Shown: positions 44,613 through 55,649 of the stretch, in pieces
Layout of the letters: the number at the start of each line of letters is the position of its first letter
How positions within the stretch are numbered: position 1 is the first letter of the stretch
Origin: Ovis canadensis
Lineage: Eukaryota > Chordata > Mammalia > Artiodactyla > Bovidae
Reading direction: 5' to 3'
DNA: 64,000 bases
Assembly (NCBI RefSeq): GCF_042477335.2
Contig: NC_091255.1
Location: 47,594,501-47,658,500 of the forward strand
The notes under the pieces: generated by a model
What the model saw: the letters and a program-made list of their open reading frames with translations, nothing else
What the model was told of the DNA's origin: nothing
Database searches by the model: none
Program-made: the position numbers and the translations under genes

Positions 44613-44949
44613 TGGAATTTAGCATCAAAAAATATGAACTACTTAGAGATAAGTTTTACAAAGAATACAGAAGATCTGTACACTGAAAAAACTACAAAAC
44701 ACTGCTTAGAAAAATCAAGAGACTCAATAAGATGGAGATATACCATGCTCATGGATCAGAAGACTTGATATTGTTAAAATATCAATTTCCCCCCAATTAG
44801 CCTATAAATTCAATAAAACTCTAGTCAAATTCCCAGCAGGATTTTTTTTTAGAAACTGAAAAGCTGATTCTAAAATTCTTAGGGAAACACAAGGGACTTA
44901 GAATAGACAAAACAGCCTCAAAAAGGAAGGAGGAGGGGAACATTGGAGA
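44613..44949 (+). repeat. L1 ORF2 fragment (continuation)
   Basis: CTGTACACTGAAAAAACTAC, GACTTGATATTGTTAAAATA and CCCAGCAGGATTTTTTTTTA match the L1 ORF2 region encoding the late RT/Cys-rich part. Plus strand, many indels. Confidence 0.75.
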
Positions 44950-45796
44950 GCCCTTCCCTATGGTTGGCAGCAAGGAATCCACAGTGCCTGGAGTTACTGT
45001 AAAAGAGGTGAACCAGCGGGAGTTCATCAGGGCTTTGGCAGCCTTTCTCCAGGAAGCTGAAAGCCCTTGGATGGGCAGACACCATCAAGATGGCCAAGCA
45101 TAAAGACCTTACTAACTACAGCGAGAGCTGTGGAATGACTTCCACGGTGGTGCACCTCTGTCTCTGGAGATGTGCAAGATAGGTTCCATGACCAAGATCT
45201 ATGGGGACATCAGAACAGCCACCTCACATCCAGCAACTTCACTGGGGCTCCAAGAGTGTGGCCTTCCAATTCCTCCAAGCCCTGGAAGGGCTGAAAATGG
45301 TGGACAAGGAGCAAATGGGGGTCACAAGCTGGCACCTCAAAGATAGAGAGATATGGACAGAATGCCAGACAGGGCAGCTGCCAATGAGAAGCATTAGAAC
45401 AAATGCCTGGGGGCTTCCCTGGTGGCTCAGTGGTAGAGAATCCACCTGCCAATGCAGGAGACAGGGGTTCCATCCCTGATCAGGGAAGATCCCACATGCC
45501 TAAGAGCAACCAAGCCCATGGGCCGTAACTGTTGATCCTGTAGTCTAGAGCCCGGGAACCACAACTACTGAAGCCCATGTGCCCTAGAGCCCTTGCTTCA
45601 CAACAAGAGAAGCCACTTCGGTGAGAAGCCTGCACATCGTAACTAGAGAGTTCCCCCCACTCACTGCAACTAGAGCAAAACCCAAGAAGCAATGAAGCCC
45701 CAGGACAGCCATAAATAAATAAATAAATAAAATTTAAAAAAACATTTCCAGAACAAATGCTGGGTTAATAAACTGCCTCACTTAAAAAGAAAACAA
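44950..45796 (+). pseudogene. RPS19: RPS19 processed pseudogene (split by a SINE)
   Basis: The parent encodes ribosomal protein S19 of the small subunit. Recognisable pieces in order: a start region where the initiator ATG reads GTG (44,984), PGVTVKEVNQ and EFIRALAAFLQ, KDLTNY region, GSMTKIYG, then GSKSVA...LQALEGLKMVDKEQ and the C-terminal end near 45,395. There are several frameshifts and no intron. The 3' UTR resumes after a SINE insertion at 45,750 with TGGGTTAATAAACTGCCTCA (AATAAA at 45,767-45,772) and a short A-rich tail. No promoter and no open frame across the gene: an mRNA retrocopy made by the L1 machinery, lying inside an older L1. Confidence 0.93.
45407..45749 (+). repeat. CHR/tRNA-type SINE inserted in the RPS19 pseudogene
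   Basis: Starts GGGGGCTTCCCTGGTGGCTC and ends in an AAATAAATAAAT tail. Flanked by an 11-bp duplication AGAACAAATGC at 45,396-45,406 and 45,750-45,760. The longer middle part (AACTACTGAAGCCCATGTGC, TGCAACTAGAGCAAAACCCA) marks the extended variant also seen at 50,392. Confidence 0.93.
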
Positions 45797-45801
45797 GTTG
45801 G

Positions 45802-45965
45802 GACTTCCTTGGTAGTCCAGTGGTTAAGAATCTGCCTTTTGGTGCAAGGGACGTGGGTTTGATGCCCTACAAAAGAACAAAGATCCCACATGCTGCAGGG
45901 CTACTGAGGCCACGTACCTCAACTGGAGCTGAAACTAAGACCTGATGCAGCCAAATAGATAAATA
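45802..45965 (+). repeat. CHR-type SINE at the tail of the RPS19 pseudogene
   Basis: GACTTCCTTGGTAGTCCAGT to GATGCAGCCAAATAGATAAA, flanked by an 18-bp duplication AAAAAGAAAACAAGTTGG at 45,784-45,801 and 45,966-45,983. Confidence 0.92.
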
Positions 45966-45983
45966 AAAAAGAAAACAAGTTGG

Positions 45984-47305
45984 AAGACTTACACTACGTA
46001 AACTCAAGGTTATCAGGAAGCTATTGCATGTTGGCCTCAAGACAGAGAAATAGACCAAAGAAAGAGAGTAGAAAGTCTATAAGTAGACTCACACACGTAT
46101 GATTAATTGATTTTTAATAAAGATGCAAAGGCAGTCTAAGGGGTAGAAGGATAATCTTTTCAACAAATGGTTCTGGGAGAAGTAGATATCCATATTCAAA
46201 ACAAAATACCTCACATCAAATATAAAAATTAATTCAAAGTTCATCTAAGACCTAAACATAAGCCCAAAAGTATAAAATTTCTAGAAAACATAGGAGAAAA
46301 TCTTTGCCACCTTCTGTTAGGCAAGGATTTCTCAGATAAAACATTTTAAAAGAAAAAGTTGAAAAATTGGACTTTATAAAAATTGAAGCTGTCTGCTATC
46401 TGAAAGACACTGTTATAGGAATAAAAAGACAGGTCTCAGACTAGGAGAGTATTTGAAAAGCATGTATGTGATAAAGGAGTTTCATTCAGAATATAAAAAG
46501 AACGCTAAAACTTCATTAGAAAACAACTGAATTTTTTTTAAAGGGCAGAAGATTTGAACCAACACTTCGACCATGAAGATATACAGATGGCAAATAAGCA
46601 TATGGAAGGATGTTCATTATCAGTCATTAGGGAAATGCACATGAAAACTACAGTGATATATCAATACTGGAATAGCTTTAAATATTTTTTTTAATGACAG
46701 TACCAAGTGTTGGTTAGAATGTGGAGCAAATGGAACTCTCATACACTGCTGGCGAAAATGTAAAGTGGTACAACCACTGTGGAAACCAGTTTGCCAGTGT
46801 CTTAAAATGTTAAACAGATACCTACCCTATGACCAGCAATTCCACTCACAAGTTATCAACCCAAGAGAAATGAAAGCATATAACCACACAAAGACTTCTA
46901 TGGAAACATTCACAGCAGCTTTGTTTGTAATAGCCAACACTGGAAACCCAAATGCCCATCAACAAGTGAATGAATAAACAAATTATAATATCCATACCAT
47001 GGAATACTGCTCAGCAACAAGAAGCAATGGACTGTTGATACACACAACAACATAGATGAATCTCAAAATGATTATGCTACGTGAAAGAAGCCAGGCAACA
47101 AACAGTATGTCCTGTATGATTCCATGAATTAATAACATCTGGAAAATGCAAACTAATCTATAGGGACAGATAACACATCTGTGGTTACCTACAGATGCGA
47201 GGAAAAGGTAGAGGACAGTAAGAGCAAGAGATTAAAAGGGGAAACAAGGACTCTTCCTGGGGCAATGGATATGCTCATTATCTTGACTTGGTGATAGCTT
47301 TACAG
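45984..47305 (+). repeat. Old L1, ORF2 end and 3' region
   Basis: AAGACTTACACTACGTAAAC continues the L1 interrupted at 44,949. CTTTTCAACAAATGGTTCTG, CATACACTGCTGGCGAAAAT, GAATACTGCTCAGCAACAAG and TGATTCCATGAATTAATAAC follow L1 order. Coding frames are destroyed. Confidence 0.85.
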
Positions 47306-47520
47306 GTGGTGCTGCTATTTAGTCTCTTAGTTATATCTGACTCTCTGTGACCCCCATGGACAGTAGCCAGCCAGTCTCCTCTGTCCTTGGGATTCCCCAG
47401 GCAAGAATACCGGAGTGGTTTGCTATTTCCTTCTCCAGGGGATCTTCCAGACCCAGGGATCGAACACGAGACTTCTGCATTGGCAGGTGGATTCTTTACC
47501 ACTAAGACATCAGAGAAGCC
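47306..47520 (-). repeat. Bov-tA SINE
   Basis: TTCCCCAGGCAAGAATACCG, GGATCTTCCAGACCCAGGGA and GGATTCTTTACCACTAAGAC give Bov-tA in reverse orientation within the L1 3' end. Confidence 0.9.
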
Positions 47521-48250
47521 CCTTCACAGGTATAGTCACATATGAAAACTTATCAAAGTGTACATTTTAAATACAAGTAGTTCCTTGTATTATCAATTAT
47601 TCATCAATAAAGCTATACAAAGGTCAATAAAAAGAAATAATCAAAACAAAAGAGTTAATCTGAAAAAAGAAATGAGATATAGATATTGGAAAAAGAGTAA
47701 AATAATCACTACAAGCTGATTATATTATCATCTACTTGGAAAAGTCAGTGATTCAACTGAAGCCTTGTAGATCTAATCAGCAAGTTCAATAAAATGGCCA
47801 GTTAAGAGAAAAATATAGAAAAATCAATAGCTTTCTTTTTTACTGACAAAAACCAATTTTAAAATGTTAGAAAAATGATTTTCTTCATAACAGCAATTAA
47901 AGCTGAAATACAGAGGAATAAATTTTACTGAGGACATACAAGAAGACCTGAATAAATGGAGAGATGTATGCCACTTTCTTACAATGGAAGAAAACTTTGG
48001 TAAAGCTGTCAATTCTCTCCAAATTACTCTATAAATCCAGTGCACTTCAGATTAAAATTCCAATTCCTTTGATGAAAACTAGAAAGATAACTCTAAAATT
48101 CATCTGGAAGAATAAATGAGTACCAAGAGGAAAAAAATGTTTTTTAAAAATGTGGATAATGGGCTGGGTGCAGATTGCTTGCATTACCACTAATCGAAAT
48201 GTACCATCAAACAGTTGCTATTACCGTAAGAACAAGATTTATCTTCATCT
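47521..48250 (+). repeat. L1 3' UTR end followed by another L1 fragment
   Basis: AAAACTTATCAAAGTGTACA and TCATCAATAAAGCTATACAA close the first L1 near 47,600. From about 47,640 a second L1 fragment (GATTATATTATCATCTACTT, GACCTGAATAAATGGAGAGA, CCAGTGCACTTCAGATTAAA) continues to about 48,150. Confidence 0.7.
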
Positions 48251-48276
48251 GTAGTAGATCCAAACATTTGTAGAAT

Positions 48277-48776
48277 TGACACCCACCAGGGGTCTTAGCC
48301 TTCCTCAATCAATAGAAATTTATTAGAGGCCAGACAAGAAATTCAGGCAAGGCTTTATTGGGGCCCCTGCTCTAGCAGCGGGAAGCAAAAACAAGAGAAA
48401 ATTTCCCTTGCTCGCTCCCCAAGGAGGGGGGCAGGCTGGTTCCCTATATGGGGAGGGGGTTGGGGTGTGTCTAGGGGTTGGTGCAGAGGGGTTACTTGGG
48501 TGGTTTGCCCACCCCTTGGGTGGTGTTGAGAGCAAGGGGCATTCACAGTACTCTGCTTTTGTTCCTAGCTCTTCAGAAGTGGTGGTTGGGTTGGTTTTTT
48601 GGTTTTTTTTTTTAGCTTTTTGTATCTTGTTATCCAGAATTTGCCCCATCTGCGCATGCATGCAGTTATTTTTAGTCCCTTATAATTTCTTTGTGTTTTG
48701 TTGCTCAAGGAGACGTTTGTCCAGGCGCAAGTACTGTAGTTCTGCAGCAAAAGGGCTCAGGTCCCAGCCTGTCTCA
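48277..48776 (-). mobile_element. Solo LTR, ~500 bp, with 4-bp target duplication
   Basis: Read on the minus strand it starts TGAGACAGGCTGGGACC and ends CCTGGTGGGTGTCA, flanked by GAAT at 48,273-48,276 and 48,777-48,780. Minus-strand TATA-like CCATATAGGGA (near 48,450) precedes AATAAA (48,359-48,354) by about 95 bases, followed by GCCTTGCCTGAATTTCTTGT. No internal retroviral sequence is next to it. The 4-bp duplication and TATA-R spacing fit a class I (gammaretrovirus-like) LTR, but the family is not identified. Solo LTRs arise by recombination between the two LTRs of a provirus. Confidence 0.82.
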
Positions 48777-48780
48777 GAAT

Positions 48781-49120
48781 GACCAAGTACCTGAATAGGC
48801 AAATAGGTCAACAGAAAGATCCAGAAGCAGTCTGTGTATGGTGAATATTGTATAATAAGATAAACCTCTATTATGTTTTTCTATTAAAACGTCCTTCATG
48901 TCCACGAACGCTTCAAGGTAACGTGCCCCCAACTGACCTAAACACCTGACTCCCTTTCCCTATCATGTTCCTCTCCCTGCCTCACAGTTTCACACCTTTG
49001 CCCTTTGCTCACCCTGTACCCACCTCTCCCCCTCACTCTCATTCAGTGTATCTTCTGAGTTGTCCCTCAGTCTCCCCCTCCCATCACATGGGAATTTAGC
49101 ACAGGATAAAAACAGCATTT
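48781..49120. other. Unique sequence
   Basis: No gene or repeat recognised. Confidence 0.35.
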
Positions 49121-49124
49121 CAAA

Positions 49125-49800
49125 CCAACAAGGAAAGGAGACTGTGCTAGAACAAGTGGCTATCTATCTATGGAAAAAAAAGAGAAATCCATACATAAAA
49201 ATGAATTCCAGATGGATTAAATATCCAAGTATGAAGAGTCAAACTATAAAAGCACCAAAAATATATAGAAGGATTTTTTTTTATAATTTGGGGATGGGAA
49301 GGACTTCTATGAGACATAAAATTCATAAACCATAAGGAAAAATATAACAGATTTGATTATAGTGAGAAGCCCCACAAAGTTAAAAACTGAATGCTAAGCT
49401 GGGAGTGTTGGCAACATTTAAGACATAGATAAGGTTAATTACCACCCTTAATATACAACAAGCTCCTGTAAGTCAGTAAGAAAAAGTTAGAAAACCCAAT
49501 TGAAAAGAAGGGCAAAAGTAATAAGACAATTTATAGACTAAATACAAAAGGCTAATAAACATAAGAAAAGTTGCTCATATTCACTAGGGTCAGGGAAATG
49601 CAAATTAAGACAATAATGAACTACCATTTTTGTCCATTAAATTGGCAAAAAATTAATGCAGCTGATAATGTTCAGTGCTCACATGAATAAGGATAAAAAA
49701 AGAATACATACATTGCTGTTGGTGGGAATATGAACTGGTACAACACTTTTGGAGGCAATTTTTTAATACTCATCAAAATGTGAAATAAATCCTTTGAGAA
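49125..49800 (+). repeat. Old L1 3' fragment
   Basis: GAATTCCAGATGGATTAAAT, TCATATTCACTAGGGTCAGG and GCTGTTGGTGGGAATATGAA follow L1 ORF2/3' order with many deletions. Confidence 0.75.
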
Positions 49801-50380
49801 AAACAACTCCACTTTTAATGGAAATCTGTTGTTTCAGCTTTCTGGCTCTTGTTTCCCTTCCTGCTAGAAACAGCCCCCCTCCACCCAACATTCTCTGGAG
49901 AACCCCTCCTCTCCTATTCACAGACCCCTTAGGTGGGGCCGGCTCCATCTCCCAGTCCCAGGCATGCAACTTCAGCTTCATCAATCAGTGTAGTCATCCT
50001 CCTTCAAGCAAATTGAATGGTTTAGGGGAGGGCATGTGATCAGAATGAGGATCAAATTAGAGAACACCCTGTGACTTTTCCAGTCTTCCAGAAAGAAGAG
50101 CCAGTGGAGTGTGTCTGGAACGCCAATGGCCATCTTGACTTCACATAGAACAGTTGATCCAAGAAGCCAAACAAAGGAACTCATGAACTGGTGAAAAATT
50201 CATGAAGACAATGTTTGGGCAGCTGGACCCAATTGGGCCTAAAGTCAGCTGTCCATAAGAACTTAGTATGTGAATAAATAAAGCCTTTCCGCCCATGTTT
50301 TTTTCTGCTGAAGCCAATTTAGATTACATTTCTGTCCTTTGCAAACCAAACGATTCCAATATTGAATCTATCCTTTAAAA
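49801..50380. other. Unassigned sequence, possibly an old LTR or DNA transposon
   Basis: No gene. Text such as GAATAAATAAAGCCTTTCCG near 50,272 could be a poly(A) region of an old LTR, but no termini were found. Confidence 0.25.
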
Positions 50381-50391
50381 CATTTACTCAG

Positions 50392-50754
50392 GGACTTCCC
50401 TGGTGGCACAGTGGATAAGAATCCCCTGCATTGGCAGGAGACACAAGCTCGATCCCTGGTCCGGGATGATTCCACATGCCTTGAAACAACGGAGCCCATG
50501 TTCTAGAGCCCTCAAGTCGCAATGACTGAAACCTGCATACTCTAGGGTCTGCGAGCCACAGCTAATGAGCCACTCTACCGCAACTACTGAAGTCCATGCG
50601 ACCGCAAGGACAAGCCTGTGCACTGTACCTAGAGAGTAGCCCCTGCTCTCTGCAACTAGCGAAAGCCCACGGGCAGCAACAAAGACCCAGCGCAACCAAA
50701 TAAATGAAATAAGTAAATAAAGCAATGCATGCATGTAAAAAACAAAAAAAATAT
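50392..50754 (+). repeat. CHR/tRNA-type SINE, long variant
   Basis: GGACTTCCCTGGTGGCACAG at the head, GCAACTACTGAAGTCCATGC in the middle and an AAATAAATGAAATAAGTAAA tail. Flanked by ATTTACTCAG at 50,382-50,391 and 50,755-50,764. Confidence 0.92.
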
Positions 50755-50878
50755 ATTTACTCAGTTTTTTTGAAGAAGGGGTTTCAGAAAACTATAAAAT
50801 TCTGTTTTTAATTTTTAAATATATGTCTATGCATATAAAAAGGTTTGGAAGGACGCATACACCACACAATTTGTAATC

Positions 50879-53757
50879 CCTAAGAAAGCGGCGCCTGCGC
50901 TCAGTGCTGTAAAGAGCAATATTGCATAGGAACCTGGAATGTCAGGTCCATGAATCAAGGCAAATTGGAAGTGGTCAAACAAGATATGGCAAGGGTGAAC
51001 GTCAACATTCTAGGAATCAGTGAACTAAAATGGACCGGAATGGGTGAATTTAACTCAGATGACCATTATATCTACTACTGCGGGCAGGAATCTCTCAGAA
51101 GAAATGGGGTAGCCATCATGGTCAACAAAAGAGTCCAAAATGCAGTACTTGGATGCAATCTCAAAAACGACAGAATGATCTCTGTTCGTCTCCAAGGCAA
51201 ACCATTCAATATCACAGTTATCCAAGTCTATGCCCCAACCAGTAATGCTAAAGAAGCTGAAGTTGAACGGTTTTATGAAGACCTACAAGACCGTTTAGAA
51301 CTAACACCCAAAAAAGATGTCCTTTTCATTATAGGGGACTGGAATGCAAAAGTAGGAAGTCAAGAAACACCTGGAGTAACAGGCAAATTTGGCCTTGGAA
51401 TGCACAATGAAGCAGGGCAAAGACTAATAGAGTTTTGCCAAGAAAACGCACTGGTCATAGCAAACACCCTCTTCCGACAACACAAGAGAAGACTCTACAC
51501 ATGGACATCACCAGGTGGTCAACACCGAAATCAGATTGATTATATTCTCTGCAGCCAAAGATGGAGAAGCTCTATACAGTCAACAAAAACAAGACCAGGA
51601 GCTGACTGTGGCTCAGATCATGAACTCCTTATTACCAAATTCAGACTGAAATTGAAGAAAGTAGGGAAAACCGCTAGACCATTCAGGTATGACCTAAATC
51701 AAATCCCTTATGATTATACAGTGGAAGTGAGAAATAGATTTAAGGACCTAGATCTGATAGATAGAGTGCCTGATGAACTATGGAATGAGGTTCGTGACAT
51801 TGTACAGGAGACAGGGATCAAGACCATCCCCATGGAAAAGAAATGCAAAAAAGCAAAATGGCTGTCTGGGGAGGCCTTACAAATATCTGTGAAAAGGAGC
51901 GAGGCAAAAAGCAAAGGAGAAAAGGAAAGATAGAAGCATCTGAATGCAGAGTTCCAAAGAATAGCAAGAAGAGATAAGAAAGCCTTCTTCAGCAATCAAT
52001 GCAAAGAAATAGAGGAAAACAACAGAATGGGAAAGACTAGAGATCTCTTCAAGAAAATTAGAGATACCAAGGGAACATTTCATGCAAAGATGGGCTCGAT
52101 AAAGGACAGAAATGGTATGGACCTAACAGAAGCAGAAGATATTAAGAAGAGGTGGCAAGAATACACGGAAGAACTGTACAAAAAAGATCTTCACGACCCA
52201 GATAATCATGATGATGTGATCACTCATCTAGAACCAGACATCTTGGAATGTGAAGTCAAGTGGGCCTTAGAAAGCATCACTACAAACAAACTAGTGGAGA
52301 TGATGGAATTCCAGTTGAGCTATTTCAAATCCTGAAAGATGATGCTGTGAAAGTGCTGCACTCAATATGCCAACAAATTTGGAAAACTCAGCAGTGGCCA
52401 CAGGACTGGAAAAGGTCAGTTTTCATTCCAATCCCAAAGAAAGGCAATGCAAAAGAATGCTCAAACTACCGCACAATTGCACTCATCTCACATGCTAGTA
52501 AAGTAATGCTCAAAATTCTCCAAGCCAGACTTCAGCAATACGTGAACCGTGAACTCCCTGATGTTCAAGCTGGTTCTAGAAAAGGCAGAGAAACCAGAGA
52601 TCAAATTGCCAACATCCGCTGGATCATGGAAAAAGCAAGAGAGTTACAGAAAAACATCTATTTCTGCTTTATTGACTATGCCAAAGCCTTTTTCTGTGTG
52701 GATCACAATAAACTGTGGAGAATTCTGAAAGAGATGGGAATACCAGACCACCTAACCTGCCTCTTGAGAAACCTATATGCAGGTCAGGAAGCAACAGTTA
52801 GAACTGGACATGGAACAACAGACTGGTTCCAAATAGGAAAAAGAGTATGTCAAGGCTGTATATTGTCACCCTGCTTATTTAACTTCTATGCAGAGTACAT
52901 CATGAGAAACGCTGGACTGGAAGAAACACAAGCTGGAATCAAGATTGCTGGGAGAAATATCAATAACCTCAGATATGCAGATGACACCACCCTTATGACA
53001 GAAAGTGAAGAGGAGCTCAAAAGCCTCTTGATGAAAGTGAAAGAGGAGAGTGAAAAAGTTGGCTTAAAGCTCCACATTCAGAAAATGAAGATCATGGCAT
53101 CTGGTCCCATCACTTCATGGGAAATAGATGGGGAAACAGTGGAAACAGTGTCAGACTTTATATTTTGGGGCTCTAAAATCACCACAGATGGTGACTGCAG
53201 CCATGAAATTAAAAGACGCTTACTCCTTGGAAGAAAAGTTATGACCAACCTAGATAGCATATTCAAAAGCAGGGACATTACTTTGCCGACTAAGGTCCGT
53301 CTAGTCAAGGCTATGGTTTTTCCTGTGGTCATATATGGATGTGAGAGTTGGACTGTGAAGAAGGCTGAGTGCCGAAGAATTGATGCTTTTGAACTGTGGT
53401 ATTGGAGAAGACTCTTGCGAGTCCCTTGGACTGCAAGGAGATCCAACCAGTCCATTCTGAAGGAGATCAGCCCTGGGATTTCTTTGGAGGGAATGATGCT
53501 AAAGCTGAAACTCCAGTACTTTGGCCACCTCATGAGAAGAGCTGACTCATTGGAAAAGACTCTGATGCTGGGAGGGATTGGGGGCAGAAGGAGAAGGGGA
53601 CGACCTAGGATGAGATGGCTGGATGGCATCACGGACTCGATGGACATGAGTCTGAGTGAACTCTGGGAGATAGTGATGGACAGGGAGGCCTGGCGTGCTG
53701 CGATTCATGGGGTCGCAAAGAGTCAGACACGACTGAGCGACTGAACTGACCTGAACT
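50879..53757 (+). mobile_element. BovB (RTE-clade) LINE, nearly full length
   Basis: About 2.9 kb of a ~3.2-kb family. It covers essentially the whole of ORF2 and ends with the characteristic CTGAACTGACCTGAACTG at 53,739-53,757. The left end (AATCCCTAAGAAAGCGGCGC) starts just upstream of the endonuclease domain, so only the 5' part is missing. ORF2 has one premature stop and one single-base deletion (see the ORF2 entry). It is the source type for the several BovB fragments in this window. Confidence 0.95.
50950..53744 (+). pseudogene. BovB ORF2: apurinic-like endonuclease and reverse transcriptase
   Basis: The protein nicks target DNA and reverse-transcribes the element RNA there. Frame 1 (50,950-51,933) encodes the endonuclease: NILGISELKWTG (catalytic Glu), GDWNAKVGSQ and SDHELLITKF (catalytic Asp-His). 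TAG at 51,931-51,933 stops it; the same frame resumes to 52,335. Near 52,286-52,292 a one-base deletion (family sequence ACAAAGCTAGTGG reads ACAAACTAGTGG) shifts the frame; from there frame 3 runs open to 53,744 with RT motifs [21 protein letters not shown] and the YADD catalytic box (52,974-52,985), followed by the C-terminal region. Only these two lesions break about 2.8 kb, so the copy is relatively young. The BovB ORF2 normally starts a little upstream; the GTWNVRSMNQGK context supports frame 1. Confidence 0.93.
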
Positions 53758-53877
53758 GAAGAAAGTGGCAATGAGAGGGAATCCACTTTTAACCCTTAAG
53801 TACCTTTACTGACCAATCATTGTTCTAGGCTTGGGGCATAAAATTAAACAAACAAAACCCCCACTTTCTTAGTAGGT

Positions 53878-54146
53878 GGCTGCTAAGTCACTTCAGTCGT
53901 GTTCGACTCTGTGCGACCCCAAGATGGCAGCCCAACAGGCTCCCCCGTCCCTGGGATTCTCCAGGCAAGAACACTGGAGTGGGTTGCCATTTCCTTCTCC
54001 AATGTATGAAAGTGAAAAGTGAAAGTGTAGTCCCTCAGTCGTGTCTGACCCTCAGCGACCCCATGGACTGCAGCCTCCAGGCTCCTCCATCCATGGGATT
54101 TTCCAGGCAAGAGTATTGGAGTGGCGTGCCATTGCCTTCTCCGATA
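53878..54146 (-). repeat. Bov-A2 SINE (two Bov-A monomers)
   Basis: Two successive units, each with CCAGGCAAGAACACTGGAGT/CCAGGCAAGAGTATTGGAGT, joined by GTATGAAAGTGAAAAGTGAA. Reverse orientation, lying 120 bp after the BovB 3' end. Confidence 0.92.
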
Positions 54147-54299
54147 GTAGGTGGAGGCATCGTTAAAAAAAAGGTATCAAAAAAATGAATGAATCCAACT
54201 CTCTGCTTTCACTATGCCTGCATCCAAGCACCTGAGTGTTAGTAGACAAAAACTCACAGCTGAAAAGACAGGGACCAAAGGAAAGGACGGTTCTTGATG

Positions 54300-54558
54300 T
54301 TACATGGAGCCTGAACATGGTTTGACAATCTTCCTATGTTTGATGATCTCTTGATCTCTAAAGCACTTTCCATGTCTCCCACTTCTTATACTTTTAGAAG
54401 ACTGATTGCAGTTGTCACGAGGACAGTGTCTCTTTTTTCCTGGCACATGGTAAGATTCCACTGCACTAGTCTTTGAAGTTAGGGATCGCCATGTCACCTG
54501 CCTTGGCCAATGAAAGGTGGATGGAAGTTACATGTGTTACTCCCAAGTGGATTCTTTG
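54300..54558 (+). repeat. Possible MaLR (MLT1-type) LTR, left part
   Basis: GCCTTGGCCAATGAAAGGTG and GTTACATGTGTTACTCCCAA resemble MLT1-family LTRs; a likely tail lies at 55,885-55,980. Diverged, interrupted by a Bov-tA. Confidence 0.4.
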
Positions 54559-54772
54559 GGCTTCCCTGGTGGCTCAGTGGTAAAGAATCTACCTGAAATT
54601 CAGGAAACCTGGGTTTGATCCCTGAGTTGGGATGATACCCTGGAGAAGAGAATGGCTACCTACTCCAGCATTCTTGCCTGGAGAATTCCATGGACAGAGG
54701 AGATTGGCAGGCTACAGGCAGTCCATGGGTCGCAAAGAGTGGACACAACTGAGCAACTAACACTTTGCAGGT
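54559..54772 (+). repeat. Bov-tA SINE
   Basis: GGCTTCCCTGGTGGCTCAGT, GTTTGATCCCTGAGTTGGGA, CATTCTTGCCTGGAGAATTC and GAGCAACTAACACTTTGCAG. Confidence 0.92.
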
Positions 54773-55360
54773 GGATGCTTTTAAGAACTAATGCACAATT
54801 TGCCATGTTCCATTCCCCCTGCCAGAGTGAACATCAGTAATCTAGATGATGGAGGCTCCATCCAACCAGGGTTGATGTGAGAATGCTATGAATCAGAGCC
54901 TCGTGTCAACCCATGATGGCCATGAAGCCCAAGCAGGAAACAAGCCAAGATGCTGTGATAGATTCTCTAAAAAGCAGAATTCTTAACAGGGTTAGATGTG
55001 TAAGACATTTATCTGGGCAAATGCCTGTGAAGGAGAAAGGGTTAGGAGCCACAGTAGGCATGGAGAGTCATCAGACCACAGGGAAAATCTGACACGTCGA
55101 GAGGCAAGAAGGATTGGGCAGAAAGAGAAGCTTTCAGAAATCTGATGGAGGGATTACCCATTAGAAGAGTCCCAAACCCCACAGGAATCGGCCAGCACTA
55201 GTACCCCAGTGACTGAGAAGCAGAGGGGAAACACGATCTAAATACAAAGCAAAGTATTCATAGGGGTGGCAGCTGGGGCTATCCATCAACTATGCTCCAC
55301 ATGGCAGGTTTACCTGAAGGAAATCTGAGCAGCACTGTGATCCTCAGAGTTCTTTCGGAG
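54773..55360 (+). repeat. Possible MaLR LTR, right part, then unassigned sequence
   Basis: TGCTTTTAAGAACTAATGCA and CCATGTTCCATTCCCCCTGC continue the MLT1-like sequence to about 54,960. The remainder to 55,360 was not identified. Confidence 0.4.
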
Positions 55361-55637
55361 AAGGCGGAAGTGGCACCCCACTCCAGTACTCTTGCCTGGA
55401 AAATCCCATGGACGGAGGAGCCTGGTAGGCTGCAGTCCATGGGGTCACTAAGAGTCAGAGCCGACTGAACGACTTCACTTTCACTTTTCGCTTTCATGCA
55501 TTGGAGAAGGAAATGGCAAGCCACTCCAGTGTTCTTGCCTGGAGAGTCCCAGGGACGGGGGAGCCTGTTTGGCTGCTGTCTATGGGGTCTCACAGAGTTG
55601 GACATGACTGAAGTGACTCAGCAGCAGCAGCAGCAGG
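55361..55637 (+). repeat. Bov-A2 SINE with (CAG)n tail
   Basis: GAAGTGGCACCCCACTCCAG, GAGTCAGAGCCGACTGAACG, GCATTGGAGAAGGAAATGGC and TGACTGAAGTGACTCAGCAG, ending in CAGCAGCAGCAGCAG. The complete dimer in plus orientation. Confidence 0.94.
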
Positions 55638-55649
55638 GTTCTTTAATCC

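Noticed and set aside
44950-45796. A functional RPS19 gene
   Set aside because: No introns, initiator ATG changed to GTG, multiple frameshifts and an internal SINE insertion.
53078-53647. A 189-codon minus-strand frame opposite BovB ORF2, and similar frames opposite other BovB copies
   Set aside because: These are antisense shadows of the conserved RT frame and recur wherever BovB is present.
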